From assembly GCA_937989795.1 (NCBI GenBank), contig CALKBB010000332.1, positions 1 to 12,775 of the forward strand: a stretch of DNA of 12,775 nt. Reading direction: 5' to 3'. A model generated the notes under the pieces. That model worked only from the letters and a program-made list of their open reading frames with translations. It had not been told where the DNA came from and did no database searches. The first letter of the stretch is position 1; the number at the start of each line of letters is the position of its first letter. The stretch comes from an uncultured Collinsella sp. Its GTDB lineage: Bacteria > Actinomycetota > Coriobacteriia > Coriobacteriales > Coriobacteriaceae. The position numbers and the translations under genes were made by a program. Positions 6,477 through 12,775 of this stretch are shown here, piece by piece.

Positions 6477-6516
6477 GCGCCGTTCGGCGCTGTCCCCCGC
6501 TGCCGTTCGGCTGCGG
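6477..6516 (-). promoter_or_regulatory. Tandem hairpins in the leader of the scaffold gene
   Basis: The 72-base leader between the terminator and the scaffold gene holds two hairpins that share the core GCCGAACGGC. One lies at 6490-6477 (GCGCC, loop GAAC, GGCGC). The other lies at 6516-6497 (CCGC and GCCG arms around AA, with one A/A mismatch). The first ends three bases before the AAGGAGG ribosome binding site. A third copy of the core occurs at 6422-6413 inside the scaffold coding region. They could control translation or bind a protein; no regulator is known here. Confidence 0.5.
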
Positions 6517-6532
6517 GATACGGATAGATATG

Positions 6533-6554
6533 AAAAAAGCCGCTCGAAAGCGGC
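6533..6554 (-). terminator. Intrinsic terminator after the MuF minor head gene
   Basis: In minus-strand RNA, bases 6554-6549 (GCCGCU) and 6544-6539 (AGCGGC) form a 6-bp stem capped by UUCG, followed by a run of six U at 6538-6533. It begins 5 bases after the MuF stop codon. The shape is textbook for a Rho-independent terminator and divides packaging genes from the scaffold-capsid-tail genes. No clear sigma70 promoter follows it. Confidence 0.85.
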
Positions 6555-6559
6555 CTTAA

Positions 6560-7720
6560 TCAGCGTGTAACCCTTCGCATGGGCGTTAGCCCGGTGTCCT
6601 TATCGATGCGGTTAGGGTCGATTAGAATCGCCGTCTCGCCCGGGGCGAGGGCTTCTAGCGCGTCTTTCCGCGCATGGTCTATATCATCCACAAGCATTGC
6701 GTAATGTCCTGCTGTGGTGGTTCCTCCATCAACGCGGGCTTGCCGCATGGATGAAATGCTCTCACCGACGTTTCCGCCGCCTGAAATATCATCCACTCCC
6801 CACGAGAGGCCGTTCATGCGCACTGGCGCGCCCGGCTTGGTGGTTGTGGACGTGGTGAACCCATGCGCAGCGAGCTGCGATGTTATGGGCGAATATTCGT
6901 TGTCTTCGTAAGCTGGGGCCTGGTTATCCCAGCTCCACGCTTTAGCGCGCTTATTAATTTCGTTGCAAATCGAGTCTGTGATTCGCTTGTTGATAACGTC
7001 CGCATACTCCCCGCGCATGTCCTTGCGGATTTGCTCAGGGTCTACCGCTTTTCGCGCGTCCAAGTAGACGGAATACAGCCAATCAGGGTCATAGCCCTCC
7101 ACCTCAGTGAACTCATCGCCCGCGACAACGCGGCAATCGCAGCGGTCGTGAAATCGGTTGAAACCGAACCCCATATCGCCCGCCGATTGACGGCTCTTGT
7201 AATCGAACCCGCGAGACGCGAGCATGACGCAGAAACCGCACGTTTCTTTACCAGTTGGCACGCGTGCGTATCGTGCGCCCTTCGAGTAGTCTCGCTCTGC
7301 GTTTTTGATCGTCGTGTTGTTCGCCGCGCGTCCAACGTCGTTATAGGCACGCTCTGCCATAGCCTGAGCGAATGCGTTGAAGTTATCCGGCGTGACGTTA
7401 TGCACGAAATAATTGACGGTAGCTTGCGCCTTTGGCACGCTCACCGGGTTATGGATTTGCGCCGGGCTGGTATCGATGCCCAGCTCGTCCATCGTCACAT
7501 CGTAGGCGGAGCACGCAATTGAAGCAGCCGCATCGCCGAACTCCCTACGGCACGTGATGAACGTCTCCAACGCGAACTCGCGCATGGTCTCGTCATCGAT
7601 AGCGCCGCCGTTCAGCTCGTAAAAGGTCCGCAATGACGTTTGCATGAAGTTGAACGCGGCCCTTTGCTGCGCATTGAGCGCCTGCGTATAGGCTTCGAGC
7701 CTACTCGCTGGTATCTGCAT
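6560..7720 (-). CDS. MuF / VG15-like minor head protein
   Basis: This 386-residue protein follows the portal, overlapping it by 20 bases; ATG at 7720 has GGAAGG 9 bases upstream. Minor head (head morphogenesis) proteins of this class bind the portal and may enter the capsid with the DNA. Features: a helical N-terminus (SRLEAYTQALNAQQRAAFNF), a core with the family landmark ATVNYFVHNVTPDNFNAFAQ, then YARVPTGKETCGFCVMLASR with CGFC at 161-164, and FHDRCDCRVV at 190-199. C161, C164, H191, C194 and C196 form a likely zinc site, as in VG15 members. Residues about 280-386 have no obvious match to the VG15 core and include GGTTTAGHYAMLVDDIDHAR and APGETAILIDPNRID, so they may be a separate domain. 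MuF proteins in other phages can carry toxin-like C-terminal domains; that this one does is not shown. Confidence 0.88.
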   Translation of the reverse strand: MQIPASRLEAYTQALNAQQRAAFNFMQTSLRTFYELNGGAIDDETMREFALETFITCRREFGDAAASIACSAYDVTMDELGIDTSPAQIHNPVSVPKAQATVNYFVHNVTPDNFNAFAQAMAERAYNDVGRAANNTTIKNAERDYSKGARYARVPTGKETCGFCVMLASRGFDYKSRQSAGDMGFGFNRFHDRCDCRVVAGDEFTEVEGYDPDWLYSVYLDARKAVDPEQIRKDMRGEYADVINKRITDSICNEINKRAKAWSWDNQAPAYEDNEYSPITSQLAAHGFTTSTTTKPGAPVRMNGLSWGVDDISGGGNVGESISSMRQARVDGGTTTAGHYAMLVDDIDHARKDALEALAPGETAILIDPNRIDKDTGLTPMRRVTR

Positions 7721-9134
7721 CGCTTATACCTTCCGCCTGCGGTGTAGCCTGCTGTTGGGAAACCTGAGCGGATGCCTGCGCCGCCGCCTGCACGATTTGC
7801 GTATATCGAACGTCGCGCAGAATCGAATCGATGGTGGATTCGGAATAGCCCAGGTCGCGCCAAAATTGACGCGTACCGGAATAGGCCGGAACTGCGGAAT
7901 TGACCTTGATAGCGAAATCGGCGTTTGCGGCCTTGGACGGGCGCAACACGTCGGCGAAACGCGGCGTGATGTCTGCCGTGGCGAAATCCGCAGCATCGAC
8001 GGCACCTAGCGCCATTCGCGCGATGTTGCCGAGTGCAATGCCGTTCATGCGGTTCACGTGCTCCGCTTCGACGATTAGACGCTGCTGCGCCGCGAACATA
8101 GCTTCGGAGGATGTGGGGTTATCGAAGACGATTCCCACCTCATCCAGTGGAATACATGCCTCGCTAGCGAACTGCTTGCCCAACATCTCCAAGTGGTCGA
8201 TATGGGGCTGCATGGTCATCTGCGAGAGCTGCCCGAGCTGCGGAACATCGCCGTTCTTGTTCGTCGTGACGAGCAACATGGAGTCGGCGTACATCTCGAC
8301 CTTGCGCTTACTCATGCTCTCTGCGGTCTTCTTGTCCACGCCGAGCAAATAGCGCTGAGGCCACGTATAAAATGTAGCGGCAATTTCAGTTCGAGCGCCA
8401 ACGCACAGCGCGCGGTCGATAAGGCTGCGAACGGTGCGATTAATGCGCGACTTGCCGAACGGACGCGTCAAAGACGGGCGGTATCGCAATGGCTCCATGA
8501 GCGGGCGGCCAAATGGGTTTGCCATCTTTTCAGCAATCCAGGAATCGCCGACCTTACGGCACGAATACGTGTACTCGTCCGTGTACATGTTCACCCACGT
8601 AGGCACGCGCAGCCCGCTTGAATCAACGTCGATATCAACGACGCAGATACCAGCCTTGATTCGCTTCTTGCGCTCGTCCCAGATAGCCGCCGCGTCGAGC
8701 GCGGAGTGCGCCGACACGATCACATTCGGTTCACCTGCAAGGCCCTTAGAGACGGTCAGGAACGCGCACGAATCGGTGAGTTCAGACGTTACCGCCTGCT
8801 CGTAAATCTCGACAAGGCTGTCAAACGTCACGATGTCAGCCATCGCGTCGGCGTTTTCGCCATCGAATCCGGCGAGAACGGAGCGATTAGCGAGAACATC
8901 GACGCATTTTCCGCCCCAGCCCATAACGATGTTTAGGTCAACCAGGTCTTTTGGCATGGATGAGTCTGTCGTAACCGGCTTCACCTCGCCTTTGTAATAG
9001 GCTTCGTTTCGGATATTCGAGCCTATATGGCGCTGCCATTCCGCCAAGAGGGCGTTGAATACGCCTACCTCTTCGCCCGTCAAGTTCATCATGGACGGGT
9101 CAACTTGGTAAAGCGTAGGGTTATCGTTCGTCAT
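7701..9134 (-). CDS. Portal protein, SPP1 gp6-like
   Basis: This 477-residue protein is the dodecameric ring at the capsid vertex through which DNA enters. ATG at 9134 overlaps the terminase stop as ATGA, with GGGGGA 11 bases upstream; ATG at 9146 sits right on that purine run and is unlikely. Typical Gp6-type elements: NALLAEWQRHIGSNIRNEAY and YYKGE near the start, NIVMGWGGKCVDVLANRSVL, a central strand-rich wing (WDERKKRIKAGICVVDIDVD), RSLIDRALCVGARTEIAATF as the helix that lines the clip/stem, then MTMQPHIDHLEMLGKQFASE, VGIVFDNPTSSEAMFAAQQR, and a C-terminal Gln/Ala-rich crown tail. Length and motifs match the family. Confidence 0.92.
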   Translation of the reverse strand: MTNDNPTLYQVDPSMMNLTGEEVGVFNALLAEWQRHIGSNIRNEAYYKGEVKPVTTDSSMPKDLVDLNIVMGWGGKCVDVLANRSVLAGFDGENADAMADIVTFDSLVEIYEQAVTSELTDSCAFLTVSKGLAGEPNVIVSAHSALDAAAIWDERKKRIKAGICVVDIDVDSSGLRVPTWVNMYTDEYTYSCRKVGDSWIAEKMANPFGRPLMEPLRYRPSLTRPFGKSRINRTVRSLIDRALCVGARTEIAATFYTWPQRYLLGVDKKTAESMSKRKVEMYADSMLLVTTNKNGDVPQLGQLSQMTMQPHIDHLEMLGKQFASEACIPLDEVGIVFDNPTSSEAMFAAQQRLIVEAEHVNRMNGIALGNIARMALGAVDAADFATADITPRFADVLRPSKAANADFAIKVNSAVPAYSGTRQFWRDLGYSESTIDSILRDVRYTQIVQAAAQASAQVSQQQATPQAEGISDADTSE

Positions 9135-10642
9135 AGAATCACACATCCCCCGTCAGGGTCGCGTTTTGTCGTTTTTGCGGCCCAGTAGGCGATTACAGCC
9201 GCTTCTATCGGTGTGGATGAATCGCCGCCGTATGCCCATCCGCCATCTGAGCCAATCGGGCGCTTGCGGGCTTCGAGCGCGCTTGCGTTAAATGCCTGCT
9301 GCGCGTTGCCCTCGCCGCCGTCCCAATGGGTCAACGTCTTATCGATGAGCGCTTGCGAGAACAGCGTCGTTGCGTTGATAACGTCCTTGGTGGTGGTGGA
9401 AAAGAGAGCTTGGCGCGGGTAATACTCGCGCAAGCGGTCGAGAAGCGCAGCCGCGCCGTTCCGCCCATCCACTGCAATGGCTGCGGTGGTGTCCGCCATA
9501 TCGTCGGTGCAGAGAAAATCGGTTAGCCAGGAAAGGCCGTCGGCTAGCGTGCCTTGTCCGATATGCTCAACGTATGCGCTGCCATCTTTGCTCAATCTGC
9601 AAGCGCACAGCGCGATTTGTGAGCCGTCCGGCGAGAACTTCACGCCGAAGGTCTTCTTGCCGTCTGTTGGCACCTGAGCGCGCTGGATAGCCAAAGACAG
9701 CCAAAGCGATTCGTCTATTGCGCTCGCACTGCTCGAACCGCTCCACCAATCCAAGCGCTCGTGGGCGAAACCGGAAATATTTCCCCTGGCTCCCGCGAAC
9801 TCACTTTCGGTGTAACCCTCATCCAGCACATATCCCATGGATGGGTTCGATTCGTAAATCTCATCAAGGATGTCGGCGAACGTGCAATCCTTTTGCGGTA
9901 GCTTCTCGCAAGCCCACGATGCCCAGCACATGCGCCGCATTCCGCCATCCAGCACAGACTTGCGCACGCGGGCGAAAACCGTGCCAGCGCTGCGCTCGTT
10001 CGGCGGTGTCCCCATGTAAAGGATTTGGCGCTCGCCCGTGGACGATGCAGCCAGCGTATAGGCGATTGCGTCGTACTGGGTGTCGGTAAGCTCCTGGGCC
10101 TCGTCGTACACGACCAGCTGGATATCGTCAAATCCGCGCGCCGTGCCGTTGGTTCGGGCGATGAATTCGATTGAGCCGCCGTTCTTCAAGAAAATTGCCT
10201 CTTCGCCGTTCGTTCGGCGAATGCGTTCAACCAGCTCCACTAGCTCTGGGTGGCGCTCGTCGGTGAAATATCGCACGAGGCGCATGAACGACTTCTTTGC
10301 GGTCTTGACTCGGTGCGCGGTGTGGAGGATATGCCAGCCGCAAACCGCAAGGCGGTATAGCTCGTATATTTCGAGCGCCGCATTCTTGCCGTTCTGGCGG
10401 GGTACGTCCAGTCCCGCCGTCACGTAGGCGGGCTTGCCGTTTTGATCGCAAGCGCACCAATCCGTGAGGATGTAGCGCTGCCACGGAAAGGGCGATATGC
10501 CGAGGTCTTCGCCGAGGGCTACCGCGTCATCAACTTCGCTATAGGCGACTTCGCCATCGCGGTAAACCCTACGCGGTTCTTGCCTGCCTCTTCTCACGGT
10601 TTCCCGAGACGATTGAGAGGATGCTTGTTTGCTTTGCGCCAC
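9131..10642 (-). CDS. terL: Terminase large subunit (packaging ATPase-nuclease)
   Basis: This 503-residue motor protein translocates and cuts phage DNA. GTG at 10642 is chosen because AGGAGG lies exactly 6 bases upstream; the TTG at 10675 has none. It overlaps the small terminase by 74 bases. N-terminal ATPase: FPWQRYIL (Q-motif-like), YVTAGLDVPRQNGKNAALE with the Walker A variant PRQNGKN at about 81-87, LVVYDEAQE as Walker B with catalytic Glu at about 176-184, and QILYMGTPP as the coupling motif at about 206-214. C-terminal nuclease: FGVKFSPDGSQIALC, AIAVDGRNGAAALLDRL with its Asp, and STPIEAAVIAYWAA. The first nuclease Asp expected after G-V is Lys here, so the acidic role may be played by the Asp of SPDG. 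The family resembles the Terminase_1/HK97-type branch. Confidence 0.95.
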   Translation of the reverse strand: MAQSKQASSQSSRETVRRGRQEPRRVYRDGEVAYSEVDDAVALGEDLGISPFPWQRYILTDWCACDQNGKPAYVTAGLDVPRQNGKNAALEIYELYRLAVCGWHILHTAHRVKTAKKSFMRLVRYFTDERHPELVELVERIRRTNGEEAIFLKNGGSIEFIARTNGTARGFDDIQLVVYDEAQELTDTQYDAIAYTLAASSTGERQILYMGTPPNERSAGTVFARVRKSVLDGGMRRMCWASWACEKLPQKDCTFADILDEIYESNPSMGYVLDEGYTESEFAGARGNISGFAHERLDWWSGSSSASAIDESLWLSLAIQRAQVPTDGKKTFGVKFSPDGSQIALCACRLSKDGSAYVEHIGQGTLADGLSWLTDFLCTDDMADTTAAIAVDGRNGAAALLDRLREYYPRQALFSTTTKDVINATTLFSQALIDKTLTHWDGGEGNAQQAFNASALEARKRPIGSDGGWAYGGDSSTPIEAAVIAYWAAKTTKRDPDGGCVIL

Positions 10643-10949
10643 TCTCCGCCTCCTCGTGGGTGTCGCAGATTCCAAGCTGCTTGTTCAGCTGCCGAATCTC
10701 TGCCGATGCCGTTTTCAAAGTTCCGATTTGCGGGAACGCCTTCAAATCGCCCATGTCGTTTGAGTAGGCCGTCTGCCCGCCGAAATTGTCTAGCTCTTCC
10801 TGAGCTGTCTCCGCTATTTTGTACCATTGGCAGAGCAAGGAAAGCGCGGGCACATCGGACTGCGAAAACGCGCGTCCTTGCGTCAACTCGTCCCATTTCG
10901 CGGATTTGAAAGCGTCGGACTCGATGCCAGGAGGTTTGGTAATAGGCAT
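10569..10949 (-). CDS. Terminase small subunit, P27-like
   Basis: This 126-residue protein recognises the phage packaging site and loads the large subunit. ATG at 10949 has GAGGTGATC 2 bases upstream of GC. The sequence follows the P27 (Terminase_4) pattern: KSAKWDELTQGRAFSQSDVP, LSLLCQWYKIAETAQEELDN as the paired helices, GQTAYSNDMGDLKAFPQIGT (the conserved 'G....N..G..K..P' segment) and IRQLNKQLGICD. The C-terminal 30 residues are extra and basic. It lies directly before terL, the normal place. It is preceded by a terminator hairpin only 23 bases from the start, so it is probably reached by read-through or by a promoter not visible here. Confidence 0.88.
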   Translation of the reverse strand: MPITKPPGIESDAFKSAKWDELTQGRAFSQSDVPALSLLCQWYKIAETAQEELDNFGGQTAYSNDMGDLKAFPQIGTLKTASAEIRQLNKQLGICDTHEEAESGAKQTSILSIVSGNREKRQARTA

Positions 10950-10971
10950 GCGATCACCTCAAATCGGCAAT

Positions 10972-10995
10972 AAAAAAGCCGCCTCGAAGGACGGC
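10972..10995 (-). terminator. Intrinsic terminator upstream of the small terminase
   Basis: In minus-strand RNA, bases 10995-10990 (GCCGUC) pair with 10983-10978 (GGCGGC), including one U.G, around a loop CUUCGA, and a U6 run follows at 10977-10972. The shape is nearly identical to the terminator at 6554-6533 (same UUCG loop region and GCGGCUUUUUU tail). It would stop transcripts from the three right-hand genes before the packaging module. Confidence 0.8.
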
Positions 10996-11070
10996 TGTTG
11001 GAAGCGCTTGGAATTGCACCGGGGTCTCCTCTAACAAGTGCGCTGCTAACTGTGCTTTTTGGCGATTTCG
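10996..11070 (-). other. Leader segment with tRNA-like look, function unknown
   Basis: Between the stop of the DUF2513-like gene and the terminator lies a 75-base non-coding stretch. On the minus strand it has a D-arm-like GCACAGTTAGCAGCGC (11056-11041) and a T-loop-like GGTGCAATTCC (11020-11010), then CCAAGCGCTTCC (11011-11000), a near palindrome. A full cloverleaf cannot be drawn: the acceptor arms and the T stem do not pair. It may be a decayed tRNA, a structured RNA or part of the packaging initiation site. Confidence 0.3.
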
Positions 11071-11430
11071 CTACTCGATGAACTTCTCGACATAGCGGCG
11101 AACGATCGTCTCGCAGATGTCTTTTAGAAGCTGATAAGGCATGTCAACGCCAGCAGCCTTGAGAGTGCGAATGCAGATACGCCAAACATTTGGCTGCTCA
11201 ATCATCCGCAGGAAATCAGCGACGCCATCCGTAAGCCCATAAACCGAGCCTCCTAGGCATATATCGCCGTTGAACTCTAGCGAACTGGAAATAAGCCCAT
11301 CGCGCTTCATGCGTTTAAGTTCATCAACAACGGTGGAGCGATCAATGAAACCAGAGAACTCATCGAACGACAGCTCATTGTTTTTGGAGATGAATGTGAG
11401 CAATGAGCGCATTGTTTCGTAATCACGCAT
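11071..11430 (-). CDS. DUF2513-like winged-helix protein
   Basis: This 119-residue protein starts at ATG 11430, with a modest GGTGAT 5 bases upstream. It reads MRDYETMRSLLTFISKNNEL, then a winged-helix-like middle with STVVDELKRMKRDGLISSSL and a wing, then LTDGVADFLRMIEQPNVWRI and LKAAGVDMPYQLLKDICETI. The 'LT..G..FL..I....VW......L..AG....LL' ending is that of DUF2513 proteins, small predicted DNA-binding proteins frequent in phages and prophages. The role is unknown; a local regulator is possible. It is the last gene before the terminator at 10995-10972, so it belongs with the right-hand genes and not the packaging genes. Confidence 0.68.
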   Translation of the reverse strand: MRDYETMRSLLTFISKNNELSFDEFSGFIDRSTVVDELKRMKRDGLISSSLEFNGDICLGGSVYGLTDGVADFLRMIEQPNVWRICIRTLKAAGVDMPYQLLKDICETIVRRYVEKFIE

Positions 11431-11467
11431 GGCTAATCACCATCAAATAACTCCTCTGCCACCCACA

Positions 11468-11920
11468 TCAATACCCCATGTTTCTTAAAACGTCTTTATC
11501 TAGACGCTTTTGAGCTCGTTTGTAACTAGCGCTTGTGGTATACCTCGTTGTCGCCTCGCCGAATGAGTTTACAAACGTCTTGGCTTTCAAAGGCTGGGTC
11601 ATCGCTCTCTCATGGTTGCGTTTAGCTTGCTCGCTCAAAATCGCATTCCTTTGCTCTCTAAGCGATCCGCACTCTTTGAATGCCTTGACATAGACCTCAT
11701 GATCGGCTTTGTTTCCAAAGGGTGTTCCCTGAAGATAACCCGTGTGGCCGCTGGCGGTCTTCAGCATAACGTCTGAAACTTTCTCCAGGCGGGCTTTGAC
11801 GCTCTTAAGCTGGCTATCGAGCTGCCTATCACTCATCTTCGCAATGGGGCCACCTGCGACGCTAGGGGCCGACATCTTTCTAGCAATTAAGCTCATGGAG
11901 CTTTGACCTCTACCGCCCAT
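11468..11920 (-). CDS. Hypothetical small basic phage protein
   Basis: I do not recognise this 150-residue protein. ATG at 11920 is used because it overlaps the end of the previous gene by 11 bases and has GGTGGA just upstream; the TTG at 11944 is deeper in the upstream gene. It begins MGGRGQSSMSLIARKM, a Gly-Arg-rich start seen in several phage proteins of this neighbourhood. It then has SDRQLDSQLKSVKARLEKVS (helix), a short turn with GYLQGTPFGNKADHE, a long charged helix (LREQRNAILSEQAKRNHERA) and a C-terminus rich in Lys, Arg and Thr (TTRYTTSASYKRAQKRLDKD). The basic charge suggests nucleic-acid contact, but this is only an inference. No membrane segment or signal peptide is seen. Confidence 0.6.
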   Translation of the reverse strand: MGGRGQSSMSLIARKMSAPSVAGGPIAKMSDRQLDSQLKSVKARLEKVSDVMLKTASGHTGYLQGTPFGNKADHEVYVKAFKECGSLREQRNAILSEQAKRNHERAMTQPLKAKTFVNSFGEATTRYTTSASYKRAQKRLDKDVLRNMGY

Positions 11921-12775
11921 GAAATCCACCAGCCTTGTACTCAACGACCTCGCAGCCGTCGAAATCGAATCCGATATTCTTTCCGTAAAGAAGCACGCGT
12001 GACGGCTCTAGGCGCTTCATCGCCTCGCGCATTCCGTCGTGCCAAACCTTTTGAGCGTCCTTGTCCCGCGCCACGCCAACTGTGGAGGTTGCAACGGTCG
12101 AATGCTTTGGGATGCCCTTGAAGCAGAATCTGTAACTGGACGGTTGCGCCCACGAAAGCGTAGGAACAACCGTGATACCGTTCTGCGCCCAGTACCAGCC
12201 AAGCGCCGCGCTGCGGTACCTGTTCCATTGCTGCATCGCGTCTGGCATGTCCATGTACAGGCTGAAATCCGGCGTGAGCACGCATTTATAGGGTTTGAGC
12301 ACGTCAAGATAACGCGCGGGGCGCTGCCAAAGCCGCTCGAACTGATAATCATCTATGAAGAAATGACAACCTAGGTCGGATTTGTCTTCCGCCTTGGTTG
12401 TCTTCGCGTAATTGAATCCTTGAAGCTCGCGCGGCCCCTCCACATCCACGCTAGGTAGTGGTGGAAACCCGTCACGCCCGCAGCAATAGCGATTGATCGT
12501 ATCGAGGTTATACGCGCGGTCTGTTTTCAACCGCTCCGCGCCGTATTCGAGCTTTTTCGACTTGAAGTCAATGCCGAATCGCGTCATATCGAAGTCTTTC
12601 AGGCTCCGCACTTCCTCACGCAGCATCGATTTGTTGTAAGTTGCGATATCGCCCGTCTTGTTATCGGCGATGCGGAACGCCTTGATTTGCTCAGCGCTCA
12701 AATCGTCGCAAAACTCGATTTTCGAATCCGGTATTTCCGTCCAGCCAAGCGATTTACACGCCGCAACGCGGGTGT
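11910..12775 (-). CDS. ParB-like / DUF4417 fusion protein (N-terminus outside window)
   Basis: 287 residues are visible; the frame stays open to the window edge, so the true start lies beyond 12775. The internal TTG at 12701 is not the start. Residues 1-42 are the end of a ParB/Srx-type domain: TRVAACKSLGWTEIPDSKIE (the conserved 'GHTR..A...LG' box, its Gly-His just outside) and AEQIKAFRIADNKTGD. Residues about 43-110 link, with LKDFDMTRFGIDFKSKKLEY and a Cys-Cys pair (NRYCCGRDG). Residues about 117-280 match DUF4417: GCHFFIDDYQFERLWQRPAR, YKCVLTPDFSLYMDMPDAMQ, QNGITVVPTLSWAQPSSYRF, and VLLYGKNIGFDFDGCEVVEY. ParB-like domains of this kind occur in phage DNA-modifying and partition-like proteins and can have CTPase or nuclease activity; DUF4417 has no established function. 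Whether the fusion works on DNA is inferred. Confidence 0.82.
   Translation of the reverse strand, partial: TRVAACKSLGWTEIPDSKIEFCDDLSAEQIKAFRIADNKTGDIATYNKSMLREEVRSLKDFDMTRFGIDFKSKKLEYGAERLKTDRAYNLDTINRYCCGRDGFPPLPSVDVEGPRELQGFNYAKTTKAEDKSDLGCHFFIDDYQFERLWQRPARYLDVLKPYKCVLTPDFSLYMDMPDAMQQWNRYRSAALGWYWAQNGITVVPTLSWAQPSSYRFCFKGIPKHSTVATSTVGVARDKDAQKVWHDGMREAMKRLEPSRVLLYGKNIGFDFDGCEVVEYKAGGFHGR

Noticed and set aside
6863..7522. A 219-codon plus-strand open frame
   Set aside because: It is opposite the MuF minor head gene and shows no plausible start or domain.
9131..9146. Portal start at ATG 9146
   Set aside because: The ATG overlaps the purine-rich Shine-Dalgarno itself, while ATG 9134 has normal spacing and a typical ATGA overlap with the terminase stop.
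10643..10675. Large terminase start at TTG 10675
   Set aside because: There is no ribosome binding site before it, whereas GTG 10642 has AGGAGG at six bases.
10996..11070. Calling this stretch a functional tRNA
   Set aside because: The acceptor stem and T stem do not pair and no clean anticodon arm can be drawn, although D-arm-like and T-loop-like words are present.

Overview
This window is the late structural (head and tail) gene block of a tailed, siphovirus-type bacteriophage or prophage. Every convincing gene lies on the minus strand, so transcription runs from right to left. Strong AGGAGG-type ribosome binding sites and the family mix (P27-like small terminase, SPP1-type portal, VG15/MuF minor head protein, Gp19-like connector) point to a Gram-positive host. 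The fairly GC-rich, balanced codon use would suit a gut actinobacterium such as a Coriobacteriia or a GC-rich Bacillota, but the host cannot be fixed from this sequence. No integrase, lysis or host gene is visible, so phage versus prophage is undecided.

Layout in transcription order (right to left): a partial ParB-like/DUF4417 fusion protein (12775-11910); a small unrecognised basic protein (11920-11468); a DUF2513-like winged-helix protein (11430-11071); an intrinsic terminator (about 10995-10972); the packaging genes, small terminase (10949-10569) and large terminase (10642-9131); the portal (9134-7701); a MuF/VG15 minor head protein with an extra C-terminal region (7720-6560); a second intrinsic terminator (6554-6533); a hairpin-rich leader; a scaffolding protein (6460-5963); the HK97-fold major capsid (5945-5055); four small overlapping connector and tail-completion genes (5042-3695); a third terminator-like hairpin; the major tail protein (3664-3056); a long 25-bp hairpin; the tail assembly chaperone pair (2951-2125), joined by a programmed -1 frameshift; and the tape measure protein (2114 to beyond position 1).

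The genes form one assembly line. The terminase pumps DNA through the portal into a procapsid built by scaffold and capsid protein. The connector proteins close the head. The tail tube protein polymerises around a tape measure held soluble by the chaperone and its frameshift-extended form. The clearest special feature is a complete -1 frameshift signal: slippery A AAA AAC, a 7-nt spacer and a 13-position stem-loop. RNA hairpins at the module boundaries are the second: several of their pairs are G.U only in the minus-strand RNA, which suggests they act as RNA. No new defence or mobile system is evident; the less ordinary parts are the ParB-DUF4417 fusion, the MuF C-terminal extension, the tandem hairpin leader and the 44-residue super-repeat of the tape measure.
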